64,000 bases of DNA from Nannocystis exedens (GTDB lineage Bacteria > Myxococcota_A > Polyangia > Nannocystales > Nannocystaceae): positions 4,722,001-4,786,000 of the forward strand of contig NZ_NETK01000001.1 in NCBI RefSeq assembly GCF_002343915.1. The letters run 5' to 3'. The notes under the pieces are model-generated. The model worked only from the letters and a program-made list of their open reading frames with translations, was not told the origin of the DNA and did no database searches. Numbering within the stretch: the stretch's first letter is position 1; the number at the start of each line of letters is the position of its first letter. The position numbers and the translations under genes are program-made. This document shows positions 21,786-30,801 of this stretch, one piece after another.

Positions 21786-24281
21786 TCAGCGGACGAACAC
21801 GGCGCCGAACGCCGCCAGGTTCTTGTCGCCGTTGTCGCCGCCGCAGCTGGCGAGGTCGCCCACGGAGTAGCCGATGACGTTGCACTGGCCCCCGTCGCCG
21901 CCGATGCCGATGTACGAGTCGGGCGAGCTGCAGTCGTTCTCCTGATTGGAGACGATGCCGATCCGCGCCCGCGGCCAGCCCGCCACGTTCCACGGCACAC
22001 TGTTGAAACCTTCGCGGTTGCAGTTCGGCTGCAGCGAGCTGTTGTCGATCAGGCTCTTCCACGCGTTGCGGCCGACGGCGGTGGCGACGTAGCCGGCGTT
22101 CATCAAGTTCTGCAGCGAGGGCCGGTTGAGCCCGGGCAGCTTGATCGTCTTGAGCACCAGCGCGCCGCCTCCGATCGGGTGCTCCATGCCGACGAGGACG
22201 TCGTTGAACGGCACCGTGTTGAAGCTCTGCAGCTTGGCCTCGTTGTGGTCGAGGTCGGGGAACTGCGGCTGGTAGGTCGCGTTGTTGGTCCACAGCGCGG
22301 CGGCGTAGGTGAAGGTGTTTTGCGCGCCGTTCGCCTTGAGCGCGAGGGTCCAGCCGCCGCCGTCGATCGTCATCTCGCAGAAGACGTTGAACGGCTGCTG
22401 GGCGCCGGCGCCGTCCGGATCGATCGGGTAGACGCCGTTGCCGGCCCCGGGGGTGGCCTGCTTGATCGCCTTGCAGTTGGTGGCGATCCCGCACTTGCCG
22501 GCGTTGCAGTACCCGGTGGTGCAGTCGAGGCCGCCGGTGCACTGCAGGTTCAGCCCGCACTTGCCGCACGATCCGCCGCAGTCGACGTCGGTCTCGCTGC
22601 CGTTCTTGACGCCGTCGCTGCAGGTCGGCGACAGGCACTGGTTGCTGCAGAAGTCGTTGCCGACCTGGTTGCCGTCGTCGCACTGCTCGACGCCCTGATG
22701 CACGACGCCGTCGCCGCAGCTGGCGGACTTGCAGGTGTTGAGGCAGGCGTCGTTGTTCGACAGGTTGCCGTCGTCGCACTGCTCGCCCTTGCCGGGCTGG
22801 ACGAAGGTGTCGCCGCAGATCGGGTTCTTGCAGGCGAGGGTGCAGGCGCCGGTGTTGCTGTTGCTGTCGCCGGCGTCGCACTCCTCGCCGGGCTGCTCGA
22901 AGCCGTCGCCGCAGCTGGCCTGCTTGCAGACGTTGGTGCAGGCGTCGTCGTTGCTGCCGTTGCCGTCGTCGCAGGCCTCGCTCGGGCTCTTGTCGCCGTC
23001 GCCGCAGACGTTGGTCTTGCACGTCGCGTTGCAGGCCTTGCCGGGGCCGTTGTTGCCGGGGCCGTCGTCGCACTGCTCGACGTTGGCCTGGACGAGGCCG
23101 TCGCCGCAGGTCGCGAGCTTGCAGGCGACGGTGCAGGCGCCGCTGTCGCTGTTGAGGCCGCCGAGGTCGCACTCCTCGCCCTCGCTCGGCTGGTGGATGC
23201 CGTCGCCGCAGGCCGGGAGCTCGCAGCTGTCGGTGCAGCCGTCGTCGTCGTCGCCGTTCTGCTGGTCGTCGCAGTCCTCGCGGGGGTCGAGGATGCCGTT
23301 GCCGCACTCCTCGAGCTTGCAAGTCGACGAGCAGCCGTCGCCGGGGTCGAGGTCGCCGTCGTCGCAGGCCTCGCCGGGGCCCTGGTCGCCGTCGCCGCAG
23401 GTGTTGAACTGACACTGCGCGTTGCAGGCCTTGCCGGCGCCGTTGTCGACGCCGTCGTCACACTCCTCGGCGCCGTCGCCGGTGTTGTAGAGGGCCCCGT
23501 CGCCGCACACGTTCTGCTTGCAGGCGGTGGTGCAGGCGGCGTTGTCGGCGTTGTCGCTGCCGTCGTCGCACTCCTCGCCGGCGCTCGGCTGGACGTGGCC
23601 GTCGCTGCAGGTGGCGTCGGTGCAGGTGTCGGTACAAGCGTCGGTGTTGTCGAGGTTGCCGTCGTCACACTGCTCGGTCGGGGCGACGATGCCGTCGCCG
23701 CAGCTGGCCAGCGCGCAGGCGTTGGTGCAGTCGTCGGCGTCGTCGTCGTCGCCGTCGTCGCAGCCCTCGCCCGGACCGACGGCCCCGTCGCCGCACACGT
23801 TGTTGGTGCAGTCGGCCTTGCAGGAGTTGGAGTCCATGTTGTCGGCGCCGTCGTCACACTCCTCGCCGGGGCCCTGGTCGCCGTCGCCGCAGGTGTTGGC
23901 CTGACACTGCAGGTTGCACGGCTTGCCGGCGCCGTTGTCGGGGCCGTCGTCGCAGGCCTCGCCCGGATCGACGTGGCCGTCGCCGCAGGCGGGATCGGGC
24001 CCACCGGTGGTGGTCGTGTCGGTGGTGTCGCCGGTGGTCGTGGTGGGGTCGCCGGTGGTCGGCTCGACGGTCTCGCCGCCCGACATGCCCTGCGTGGTCG
24101 TCGGCGTGTCGGTGACGCCGACGCCGGTGGTCGTCAACGGCGCGCCCGTGCTGGTCTGCACGTCACTCGTACCGCTCGAGGTCTCGCTCGCGCTGGCCGC
24201 CGTGTCGGTCTCGCCGCAGGCCGCCAACAACAAGGTGGTCGAAAGGACAGATCGCCGTAGTCCAAGCTCCATCATCCGCAT
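21786..24281 (-). CDS. Lipoprotein with 14 DUF4215 Cys repeats and fibrinogen-like C-terminus
   Basis: About 831 residues. A signal peptide with lipobox (STTLLLAAC) and a Thr-rich linker to about residue 100 precede 14 consecutive repeats of the type CGDGxxxPGExCDDG with intervening CxxxCxxxxC clusters. A final CSDGVKNGSETDVDCGG unit follows. The last 230 residues (NCKAIKQATPGAGNGVYPID, CEMTIDGGGWTLALKANG, ending with a CGGDNGDKN segment) resemble a fibrinogen C-terminal-like (FReD/intelectin-like) domain, often sugar- or acetyl-group-binding. The start is uncertain: four in-frame ATGs lie between 24270 and 24287, and the GGAGG site fits the one at 24281 best. Probably a large surface adhesin. 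Confidence 0.87.
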   Translation of the reverse strand: MRMMELGLRRSVLSTTLLLAACGETDTAASASETSSGTSDVQTSTGAPLTTTGVGVTDTPTTTQGMSGGETVEPTTGDPTTTTGDTTDTTTTGGPDPACGDGHVDPGEACDDGPDNGAGKPCNLQCQANTCGDGDQGPGEECDDGADNMDSNSCKADCTNNVCGDGAVGPGEGCDDGDDDDADDCTNACALASCGDGIVAPTEQCDDGNLDNTDACTDTCTDATCSDGHVQPSAGEECDDGSDNADNAACTTACKQNVCGDGALYNTGDGAEECDDGVDNGAGKACNAQCQFNTCGDGDQGPGEACDDGDLDPGDGCSSTCKLEECGNGILDPREDCDDQQNGDDDDGCTDSCELPACGDGIHQPSEGEECDLGGLNSDSGACTVACKLATCGDGLVQANVEQCDDGPGNNGPGKACNATCKTNVCGDGDKSPSEACDDGNGSNDDACTNVCKQASCGDGFEQPGEECDAGDSNSNTGACTLACKNPICGDTFVQPGKGEQCDDGNLSNNDACLNTCKSASCGDGVVHQGVEQCDDGNQVGNDFCSNQCLSPTCSDGVKNGSETDVDCGGSCGKCGLNLQCTGGLDCTTGYCNAGKCGIATNCKAIKQATPGAGNGVYPIDPDGAGAQQPFNVFCEMTIDGGGWTLALKANGAQNTFTYAAALWTNNATYQPQFPDLDHNEAKLQSFNTVPFNDVLVGMEHPIGGGALVLKTIKLPGLNRPSLQNLMNAGYVATAVGRNAWKSLIDNSSLQPNCNREGFNSVPWNVAGWPRARIGIVSNQENDCSSPDSYIGIGGDGGQCNVIGYSVGDLASCGGDNGDKNLAAFGAVFVR

Positions 24282-24287
24282 CCTCAT

Positions 24288-24655
24288 CCTCCACGCCTCG
24301 CCGACGGCTCACCCCACGCATGGGGGCGAATCTCCACACAATGTCGCCACGAGACCCCCATATGCCTGCCAGAAGCCGCAGAAGGGCACAAGCGGGCGAT
24401 CTGGGCCCGTGGGTGAGGGCGGACGCGCGCGGGTTCGAGCGCACGTGGGGGCGACGGCGAGCGCGAGACGGCGCTGCGAGTGCATCGCCGGCAGCACGGC
24501 GGTCCCGGGCGATGGCGACGCCAGCGGTGTCAGCGGCGCTTCGGGCAGACCGACGTGGTTCGCCGGCAGTCGAGCCGCAGACCGCACGCCCTCGCGGGCG
24601 AAGGGGACAATCGCAGCCCCGAGGGCCGCGCTTCGCAACGGCCGCGAGGCGCCGC
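24288..24655. other. Intergenic region
   Basis: About 365 bases upstream of the large DUF4215 lipoprotein gene. The frames on both strands give only Arg-rich low-complexity sequence. No hairpin or clear promoter element was identified. Confidence 0.4.
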
Positions 24656-25273
24656 TCAGCTCGCGGCCGGCAGCGGGGCGGCGGGCTTGTTCGCGCGGCC
24701 CCGGACGAACAGGCGGCGCAGGCCGAGCTTGGTGGCCAGGGCGGTACCTGTCCCAATCGCCATGACCGCAGGGACAGCCAGGCCGCCGGTCAGGGCGACC
24801 GCGCCGGCGGCCACGAGCACGCCGACCGAGGTCGAGGCGGCGCCGGTGCCGGCCTCGACGGTGGCGTGCACACAGGCCTGCTTGCCGGTCATGGTGCCGC
24901 GGCGGTAGGCCATCACGCCCTCGGCGGCGCCGAAGGCCGCGTCGACGACGAGGCCGACCACGCCCGCGCGCGCGGCCGTGCGCGCGATCTGGGCCCCCGC
25001 CGCGCGGGCCGTCGTGACCACCGCGAGGCTGGCGACCTCGGCCGCGCCGGCCTGGGCCCCGGCGTCGACCAGCAACGTCGGCGCGGTCGCGGCGACGGCC
25101 CCGGTCGCCGTGCGCGTCAGCACGGTCTGCAGCCCGGCCTGCGCGACGGTGGGGAGGACCTCGCGACCGCCGGCGTCGTACAGCGCGCGCGCGGCCGAGC
25201 GAGCGGCGAGCGCGGCCTGGCCGGCGAGCGCCCCCATGACGAGATCGCGGTGACTGCGGGCAGAGTCGGACAT
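24656..25273 (-). CDS. Hypothetical Ala/Gly-rich membrane-associated protein
   Basis: 205 residues, strongly Ala/Gly/Val/Thr-rich. Helical segments with small-residue spacing run through VEAGTGAASTSVGVLVAAGA and ALTGGLAVPAVMAIGTGTAL, suggesting glycine-zipper packing in or on the membrane. An internal AAFGAAEGVMAYRRGTMTG resembles segments in phage or colicin-like helical proteins, but I cannot assign a family. The start at 25271-25273 (MSDSARSHRD) is chosen because the longer frame adds an Arg/Cys-rich artefact. The imperfect inverted repeat CTGTCCC/GGGACAG (about 24748-24777) lies inside the gene. Confidence 0.65.
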   Translation of the reverse strand: MSDSARSHRDLVMGALAGQAALAARSAARALYDAGGREVLPTVAQAGLQTVLTRTATGAVAATAPTLLVDAGAQAGAAEVASLAVVTTARAAGAQIARTAARAGVVGLVVDAAFGAAEGVMAYRRGTMTGKQACVHATVEAGTGAASTSVGVLVAAGAVALTGGLAVPAVMAIGTGTALATKLGLRRLFVRGRANKPAAPLPAAS

Positions 25274-25418
25274 GGTGAAGACGCTAGCAAACCGGCCGAG
25301 CGAAGGCCCGTGACCGCGACAACGCGCTGGCGCACGCGCGCTGTGAGGCGCGCACGCGGCTGCGCGGACGCGGCGCCGAGTCCGCGAGGCGCAGGCGAGT
25401 CCGCCGGTCCGAACGTGC

Positions 25419-25434
25419 ATGTCCTCTCGGACAG
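25419..25434. repeat. ATGTCC-TCTC-GGACAG palindrome
   Basis: Member of the dispersed palindrome family in the region upstream of the hypothetical membrane protein gene. The inner 10 paired bases are perfect and the outermost pair is mismatched. Confidence 0.75.
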
Positions 25435-25598
25435 GTCATCTCTGGGAGTTTGCCGATGACGAGGGACGCCGACGGGCGAGCGGCTCGCTCCACCTCGCGG
25501 CCTGGAGGGCTCGGGTCGATTGTCGCCGTCACGAGCCCGAGCGCCGGTGACGCCGGGGCTTTGCCTCGGGTCGCTCGCCCACGCCTCCACCGTGCGAC

Positions 25599-25614
25599 AT
25601 GTCCTCACGGACAT
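25599..25614. repeat. ATGTCC-TCAC-GGACAT palindrome
   Basis: Perfect 16-base member of the dispersed palindrome family, 24 bases before the still longer palindrome at 25639-25660. Confidence 0.78.
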
Positions 25615-25638
25615 GGACGGATCGTCACGTCTCGCGCC

Positions 25639-25660
25639 TACATGTCCCTTCGGACATGTA
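25639..25660 (-). terminator. 9-bp perfect hairpin after the FG-GAP lipoprotein
   Basis: TACATGTCC (25639-25647), loop CTTC, then GGACATGTA (25652-25660). This is the longest simple member of the palindrome family. It begins six bases beyond the stop of the minus-strand FG-GAP lipoprotein gene, which suggests an RNA 3'-end hairpin. There is no T tract. Confidence 0.65.
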
Positions 25661-25665
25661 CCGCG

Positions 25666-27423
25666 CTACGGCACCAGGCCGTTGCGCAGGTAGTTGCCGC
25701 GGCCGGTCGGCCACAGCAGGCACGAGGCGGTCGAGCCGGGCACGGTGTAGACGCGCACGCTCTCGACCATGTCCTCGGCGTCCTTGAGCGAGACGACGAT
25801 GTCGGCCTGGCCGTCGCCGTCGACGTCGGCGAGCGTGGGGACAGGCATCGCGCCGCGGCGCGGCAGCGGCAGCTCGTGCTGGACCGCGCCGTCGCTGCCG
25901 AGCACGAACAGCGCGCCCTTGTCGTCGCCGGTGCTGTAGCTGTTGAACACGACCTCGGGCACGCCGTCGCCCGAGAGGTCGCCGATCACCACGCCGCCGG
26001 CGGCGACCTCGGGGTCGGTGGTGTACTCGGTGCTCCACAGCACCTGGCCCGCGGCGCTGACCGCGTGCACGCGCCCGTCGAAGCCGACGAACACGATCTC
26101 GAGGCCCGGGTGATCGGCGCGCAGGTCGGCGACCGCGACCTGGTTGGTGATGCCGACGATGTTGGTGTCGCCGTAGTCCCACAGGCCCGAGAGGTAGTCG
26201 GGCAGGTGCACCGGCGGGTCGAAGCCGGCCCGGCGGCTGGCGTCGGGCCCGACCACCCACACCGCGACGCCTTTCTCGCGGTCGGTCTGGGCCGCGTTCT
26301 GCACGCTGGCGAGCATGATCACCTCGCGCTGGCCGTCGCCGTCGATGTCGGCGATCGCCGGCGCCGTGTTGGTGAAGTGGGCCTGCAGCGCGGTCTCCTC
26401 GTCCTCGGCGTAGCCCTGCATCGCCTCGGCGAGGACGTGCAGGTAGCGGACGCCCGGGGTCTTGGTGACGGGGAAGATGTCGGCGGCGTCGAACGCCTCG
26501 CCGCTGCCCTCGTGGATGCTGGCGTAGGCGTTGTCGTGCGGCGCGACCAGGTCGGCCTGGCCGTCGCCGTCGAGGTCGCCGACGGCGAGGTTCTGGTCGT
26601 AGCAGCCGGCCAGGTAGCACTTGTCGTCGCAGCCCGAGCTGCCGCTCTGATTCGGCGGGAAGCCCGGCAGCGGCGTGCCGTCGCTGCGCCAGGCGTGGAC
26701 GACGTCGGTCGGGCCGCCGTGGGCGACGCTGACGGCGAGGTCGAGCCCGCCGTCGCCGTCGAGGTCGCCGGCGGCGATGCTGCGCAGCTCGTCCTCCCAG
26801 GTGACCGGAAAGCCAGGTGCGATCGACCCCGTGCTGTCGAGCAGGTAGACCTGGTCGCGGGCGGCGAACGCGATCTCGAGCTCCGGCCCGCCGATGAAGT
26901 CCGCCACCACCGGGCTCGACCAGATCCGCCCGCCCTCGGCCTCGAATTTGAACAGGACCTCGCCGTCGGCCGCCCAGGCCAGCAGCGCCTGCCCGCGCGG
27001 GACGATGACCTCGTTGTCGCCGTCGCCGTCGAGATCGGCGACCGCGGGCGAGCCGAGCCAGGCCTCCTCCCAGCGATCTTTCAGCGTGATCGAGAGGACA
27101 GGTTCGGCGGCGACCGCCGGGCCGCCGCCGCCGCCGCAGCTCGGCGGCGGGGGCTCACCCGTGGGGCCGCCGGTGGTGCTGCCCTCCGGGCCGCCGGTCG
27201 GCTCGAAGCCGGTCGTCGGCGCCGGCGCGTCGGTGCTGCCCTCGCTGCCGCCGGCGGTGGTGGTGAGGCCGCCGGGGCCCTCGGTGGAGGAGATCGAGGT
27301 GACCGGGTCGGTGCCGTTGCCGGTCGGCCCGCCGTCGCTGTCGTCCGCCCCGGCCGCCGTGCTGCAGGCGATCGCCATCGCCGGCAGCCCCGCTCCCACC
27401 ATCCTCCACGCCCTTGCCCTCAT
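25666..27423 (-). CDS. FG-GAP/VCBS repeat lipoprotein
   Basis: 585 residues. The signal peptide ends in the lipobox AMAIAC, followed by a Gly/Thr/Pro-rich linker to about residue 105. The body is an integrin-alpha-like propeller with calcium-binding FG-GAP/VCBS motifs: AVADLDGDGDNEVIV, AAGDLDGDGGLDLAV, AVGDLDGDGQADLVA, AIADIDGDGQREVIM, VIGDLSGDGVPEVVF and TLADVDGDGQADIVV. These DxDxDG loops bind calcium, and such proteins usually act as surface adhesins or carbohydrate-binding scaffolds. A second ATG (MVGAGLP) seven residues on is an alternative start. Confidence 0.9.
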   Translation of the reverse strand: MRARAWRMVGAGLPAMAIACSTAAGADDSDGGPTGNGTDPVTSISSTEGPGGLTTTAGGSEGSTDAPAPTTGFEPTGGPEGSTTGGPTGEPPPPSCGGGGGPAVAAEPVLSITLKDRWEEAWLGSPAVADLDGDGDNEVIVPRGQALLAWAADGEVLFKFEAEGGRIWSSPVVADFIGGPELEIAFAARDQVYLLDSTGSIAPGFPVTWEDELRSIAAGDLDGDGGLDLAVSVAHGGPTDVVHAWRSDGTPLPGFPPNQSGSSGCDDKCYLAGCYDQNLAVGDLDGDGQADLVAPHDNAYASIHEGSGEAFDAADIFPVTKTPGVRYLHVLAEAMQGYAEDEETALQAHFTNTAPAIADIDGDGQREVIMLASVQNAAQTDREKGVAVWVVGPDASRRAGFDPPVHLPDYLSGLWDYGDTNIVGITNQVAVADLRADHPGLEIVFVGFDGRVHAVSAAGQVLWSTEYTTDPEVAAGGVVIGDLSGDGVPEVVFNSYSTGDDKGALFVLGSDGAVQHELPLPRRGAMPVPTLADVDGDGQADIVVSLKDAEDMVESVRVYTVPGSTASCLLWPTGRGNYLRNGLVP

Positions 27424-27523
27424 CCTCGCACCTCCGGCGAGGACGATACGCCAAAGCGGCCGCGACCGTCGCGGCGACGTCGCCCCGGCGATCCGGGCGC
27501 GTGGCCGCGCCGGGCGGGCGCGC

Positions 27524-29293
27524 TCAGTCCTCGGCGTCGCGGCTGCCGAAGGCCGCGCGGATGTAGCTCCAGCGCGACGTCGCCAGGTGCTTGATGACGT
27601 CGATGGTGCCGGCCTTGACGGCGCCCTTGCCGAGCTGACCGTCGCGGTACAGCTCCGACGTCTTGTTGCGCTGCAGCTTGCCGCTCGAGGTCTTCGGCAG
27701 GCTGCCCGGGGGCAGCAGCACGATCTCGTCGGGCTTGAGCGCGAGGGTCTCGAGGATCTTCGCGGCGATCTTGTCGCGCAGGTCGTCGGCGTGGGGCGTG
27801 CGGACCTCGGCGGCGACGATCACACGCTCGCGCCCGAGCGACGCGTCCTCGATGCCGAACGCGACCACGTTGCCCTTGCGCACGCCCTCGACCTGCGAGG
27901 CCTGCCACTCGAGGTCCTGCGGGTAGTAGTTGCGGCCGTGGATGATGATGAGGTCCTTGATCCGGCCGCACACATAGAGCTCGCCGTCGACCAGGTAGCC
28001 GAGGTCGCCCGTGGCCAGCCAGCCGTCCCTCAGCACCTGCAGCGTGCGCTCGGCGTCGCCCCAGTAGCCGCGCATCACGCTCGGCCCGCGCAGCTCGATC
28101 TGCCCCACGCGGCGCTCGGGCAGCGGATTGCCCTCGGCGTCGACGATCCGCAGCTCGTGCCCGGGGAAGGTGCGGCCGCAGCAGACGACCTTGAGCGCGT
28201 CGTCGGCCTCGCTCGGCTTCGCCTCGCCGTGGACCAGCGCGTCGGCGTCGACCTTGTCGGCCCGCAGGTCCTCGTCGAGGCCGACGAAGGTGACCGCGAG
28301 GCTGTGCTCGGCCATGCCGTAGCACGGCAAGAACGCGGTGCGGCGGAAGCCCCAGGCGGCGAAGCGCTCGGCGAAGGCGTTGAGCGTGTCGTACTGGATC
28401 GGCTCGGCGCCGCAGCCGGCCACGCGCAGGTGCGACAGGTCGACGCCCTGCAGCTCGTGGTCCTTGATCCGCGCGGTGCAGAGGCCGTAGGCGAAGTTGG
28501 GCGCGAACGAGACGTGGGCCTTGCGCTCCGACAGCTGGCGCAGCCACAGCGCCGGCCGCTTGAGGAACAAGAGCGGCGACATGAACTGGACCCCGCGCAC
28601 CTGCAGCACCGCCGGGGTGAACACGAAGCCGATGAGGCCCATGTCGTGGTAGAGCGGCAGCCAGCTGAGGCCGTAGGTGTCTTCGCTGGTGTTGAGGCCG
28701 GCGCCCAGCGCGTAGACGTTGGCGATCAGGTTGGCGTGCGTCAGCGTGACGCCCTTGGGCCGCGAGGTGCTGCCCGAGGTGAACTGCAGGAACGCGACGT
28801 CGTCGGGCTTCACGTCGACGCCGATCGGCGCCGCGCGCTCGTCGACCTGCTTGACGAACGACGCGTAGACCTCGACCGCGCGCACGCTCGGCACGTTGCT
28901 CATCAGCCTGCCGAGGATCGGCCGCACCTTGCCGTCGGTGACGACCAGCGAGCAGCCGGCCTGCCGCAGGATGTGCGTGGTGTTGGCGAGGTAGCCCTCG
29001 AACTGCCCGAGGTTCATCGGCGGGTACACCGGCACCGCGATCGCGCCGGCGTACATCGCCCCGTAGATCGCCTCGACGAACTCGGACGAGTCGGGGAGGA
29101 TGAGGCCGACGCGCTCGCCCGGGCGGACCCCCGCGGCCTGCAGCGCCGCGCCGAAGCGACGGGCCCGCCGCGCGGTCTCGGCGTACGAGAAGAACTTGAC
29201 CGGGTCCTTCTCCTGGACGAGGTGCGAGTAACCACCGTCGGCGCGGGCGGTCGCCGCGTCGAGGGCCTGCGTGAGCGTCTCCGAGCGGATCAT
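27524..29293 (-). CDS. Fatty-acyl-AMP ligase (FAAL)-type adenylating enzyme
   Basis: 589 residues of the AMP-binding superfamily. The phosphate loop is FLQFTSGSTSRPKGVTLTH (about residues 165-185). SWLPLYHDMGLIG and the late HGRNYYPQDLE are typical of FAALs, which load acyl adenylates onto acyl carrier proteins, as opposed to acyl-CoA synthetases. The C-terminal SLPKTSSGKLQRNKT carries the catalytic Lys. A free-standing ACP gene ends four bases before this start, so the ACP is the likely acceptor. A GNAT-like acyltransferase gene precedes both. The product pathway (lipid or polyketide-like) cannot be named. The ATG at 29291-29293 is preferred over a longer Arg/Ser-rich frame. Confidence 0.92.
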   Translation of the reverse strand: MIRSETLTQALDAATARADGGYSHLVQEKDPVKFFSYAETARRARRFGAALQAAGVRPGERVGLILPDSSEFVEAIYGAMYAGAIAVPVYPPMNLGQFEGYLANTTHILRQAGCSLVVTDGKVRPILGRLMSNVPSVRAVEVYASFVKQVDERAAPIGVDVKPDDVAFLQFTSGSTSRPKGVTLTHANLIANVYALGAGLNTSEDTYGLSWLPLYHDMGLIGFVFTPAVLQVRGVQFMSPLLFLKRPALWLRQLSERKAHVSFAPNFAYGLCTARIKDHELQGVDLSHLRVAGCGAEPIQYDTLNAFAERFAAWGFRRTAFLPCYGMAEHSLAVTFVGLDEDLRADKVDADALVHGEAKPSEADDALKVVCCGRTFPGHELRIVDAEGNPLPERRVGQIELRGPSVMRGYWGDAERTLQVLRDGWLATGDLGYLVDGELYVCGRIKDLIIIHGRNYYPQDLEWQASQVEGVRKGNVVAFGIEDASLGRERVIVAAEVRTPHADDLRDKIAAKILETLALKPDEIVLLPPGSLPKTSSGKLQRNKTSELYRDGQLGKGAVKAGTIDVIKHLATSRWSYIRAAFGSRDAED

Positions 29294-29297
29294 GCGC

Positions 29298-29579
29298 TCA
29301 GGCCTCGCCGCGCTCCTGCGCGATGACCTTGACGACCTCGCGCGCCACGTCACCGACGGTGACCACGTGCTGGAACAGCTCCATCGGCATGGTGATGCCG
29401 AAGTGGTCCTCGAGGTCGGACACCATCTCGAAGCTCTGCATCGAGTCGAGCCGCAGGTCCTGGATCAGGTGCGACTGCTCGCTCACCGGAGTGGCTGGCT
29501 TTTCAGCCAGGTTCTCGTCGAAGTAGGCGAAGATCTTGGCGAGCACGGCTTCGTAGGTGGGACTTGCGGCTTCGGTCAC
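29298..29579 (-). CDS. Acyl carrier protein
   Basis: 93 residues, the size of a free-standing ACP. The phosphopantetheine site is the Ser in DLRLDSMQSFEMV (about residue 46), followed by the usual acidic helix II and LEDHFGITMP. It lies between the FAAL gene (four-base gap) and the GNAT-like gene, so it should carry the acyl group delivered by the ligase. It is not the housekeeping fatty-acid ACP, to judge by the context. Confidence 0.9.
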   Translation of the reverse strand: MTEAASPTYEAVLAKIFAYFDENLAEKPATPVSEQSHLIQDLRLDSMQSFEMVSDLEDHFGITMPMELFQHVVTVGDVAREVVKVIAQERGEA

Positions 29580-29661
29580 GGCGCTCCCCGGAGTAGCGGC
29601 GGCTATATCGCAACTGGAGCGCGACCGGAAGCGGCGCGCGCGCCGGCCACCGTTAGCGGGG

Positions 29662-30801
29662 TCACAGCGTGGTCTCGTACACGCGATAGGTGGCGATCCG
29701 GTAGCCGCCCATGTTCTTCACGGCGGCGTTGACCCGGTCGTTGTCCTCGAGGGTCCAGCCGATCTGCCCCTCGGTCCAGCCGAGCCGCTGCGCGGCCCTG
29801 TGGGTGGCGAGGAACAGCAGCGTGTCGATGCCCTGGCCGCGGTACTTCTCCTTGATCCCGAGCAGGATCAGCCGCCCCCCCTTGACGACCTTGCGCACCT
29901 TCAGGTCCCACACGAGGCGCAAGACCCCGAACGGGAACAGCCGGCCGTCGAGCTTCTTCAGCACCGGGTTCACGTCGAGGATCGTGATCACGAACGCGAC
30001 CGGCTCGCCCTTCACCTCGGCGATGATCGGCAGGCCCGGCTCGAGCACCAGCTTGAGGTCCTTGGCGATGTGCAGGTACTCCTCGCGCCCGACCGGGACG
30101 AAGCCCCAGTTCTTCTCCCACGCGTCGTTCATGATCTCGAGCGAGCGCAGGACCTCGGCGTCCCAGTCGTCGAAGCGCATGTCGCGGACGGTGATCCCGC
30201 GCCGCTCGGCGACCTTGGCGGCGATCCGCGCGACGCGCTCGGGGATCGGCCGCTGCGGGTCGATGCCCCAGTGCAGCAGGTCCTTGGCCTTCCGCATGCC
30301 TGTCCCTTGGAGCAGGCGGTCGTAGTACGGCGGGTTGTACGGCATGTTGATGCCGGGGTCGCGGTCGAAGCCGTCGATCAGGACGCCCGAGATGTAGTTC
30401 ATCGACAGCTCGAACGGGCCGATCATCGCCGTGCAGCCGCGGGCCTCGAGCCAGGCCCTGGCGGCGTCGACCAGCGCCTGCGCGAGCGCGGGGTCGTCCG
30501 GGCACTCGAACATGCCGAGGTAGCCGGTCGGCTGGCCGTGGAATTTCACGAAGTCCTCGTCGCGTACCGCGGCGACCCGGGCGACGTCGCGCCCGTCCTT
30601 GCGCGCGATCCAGAACGCCGCCTGCACGTGCTTGAAAAACGGGTTCTTGTCCGGGTTCAGATAGTCCCGCCGGTCCATCAACAGCGGCGGCACCCAGTGC
30701 GGGCTCAGGTGGTGCTCGCGGTGGATGTACCAGGGCACCCGGATGAACCGCTCGACCAGCTTGCGGTCGCTGAGAGGGACTTCGATGAGCTCGAACGACA
30801 T
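29662..30801 (-). CDS. GNAT-like acyl-CoA N-acyltransferase
   Basis: 379 residues. The N-terminal part (WYIHREHHLSPHWVPPLLMD, FFKHVQAAFWIARKDGRDVA, GPFELSMNYISGVLIDGF) and the C-terminal GNAT core (LGIKEKYRGQGIDTLLFLA, with the Q/RxxGxG/A acyl-CoA loop, then NDRVNAAVKNMGGYRIATYRVYE) match a family of large GNAT-fold proteins of the YghO type. It is the first gene of a likely three-gene unit with ACP and FAAL (gap 82 bases), so it may transfer the ACP-bound acyl group to an amine. That role is inferred from position only. Confidence 0.8.
   Translation of the reverse strand: MSFELIEVPLSDRKLVERFIRVPWYIHREHHLSPHWVPPLLMDRRDYLNPDKNPFFKHVQAAFWIARKDGRDVARVAAVRDEDFVKFHGQPTGYLGMFECPDDPALAQALVDAARAWLEARGCTAMIGPFELSMNYISGVLIDGFDRDPGINMPYNPPYYDRLLQGTGMRKAKDLLHWGIDPQRPIPERVARIAAKVAERRGITVRDMRFDDWDAEVLRSLEIMNDAWEKNWGFVPVGREEYLHIAKDLKLVLEPGLPIIAEVKGEPVAFVITILDVNPVLKKLDGRLFPFGVLRLVWDLKVRKVVKGGRLILLGIKEKYRGQGIDTLLFLATHRAAQRLGWTEGQIGWTLEDNDRVNAAVKNMGGYRIATYRVYETTL

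Larger units (their letters stand above)
25274..25665. other. Intergenic region rich in palindromes
   Basis: About 390 bases without a gene, holding three perfect copies of the dispersed palindrome (25419-25434, 25599-25614, 25639-25660). This is the densest cluster in the window. Confidence 0.55.

Noticed and set aside
22179..24260. Plus-strand 693-codon frame rich in Val/Ala
   Set aside because: It mirrors the DUF4215 repeats on the other strand, so its repetitive look comes from the Cys-repeat gene.
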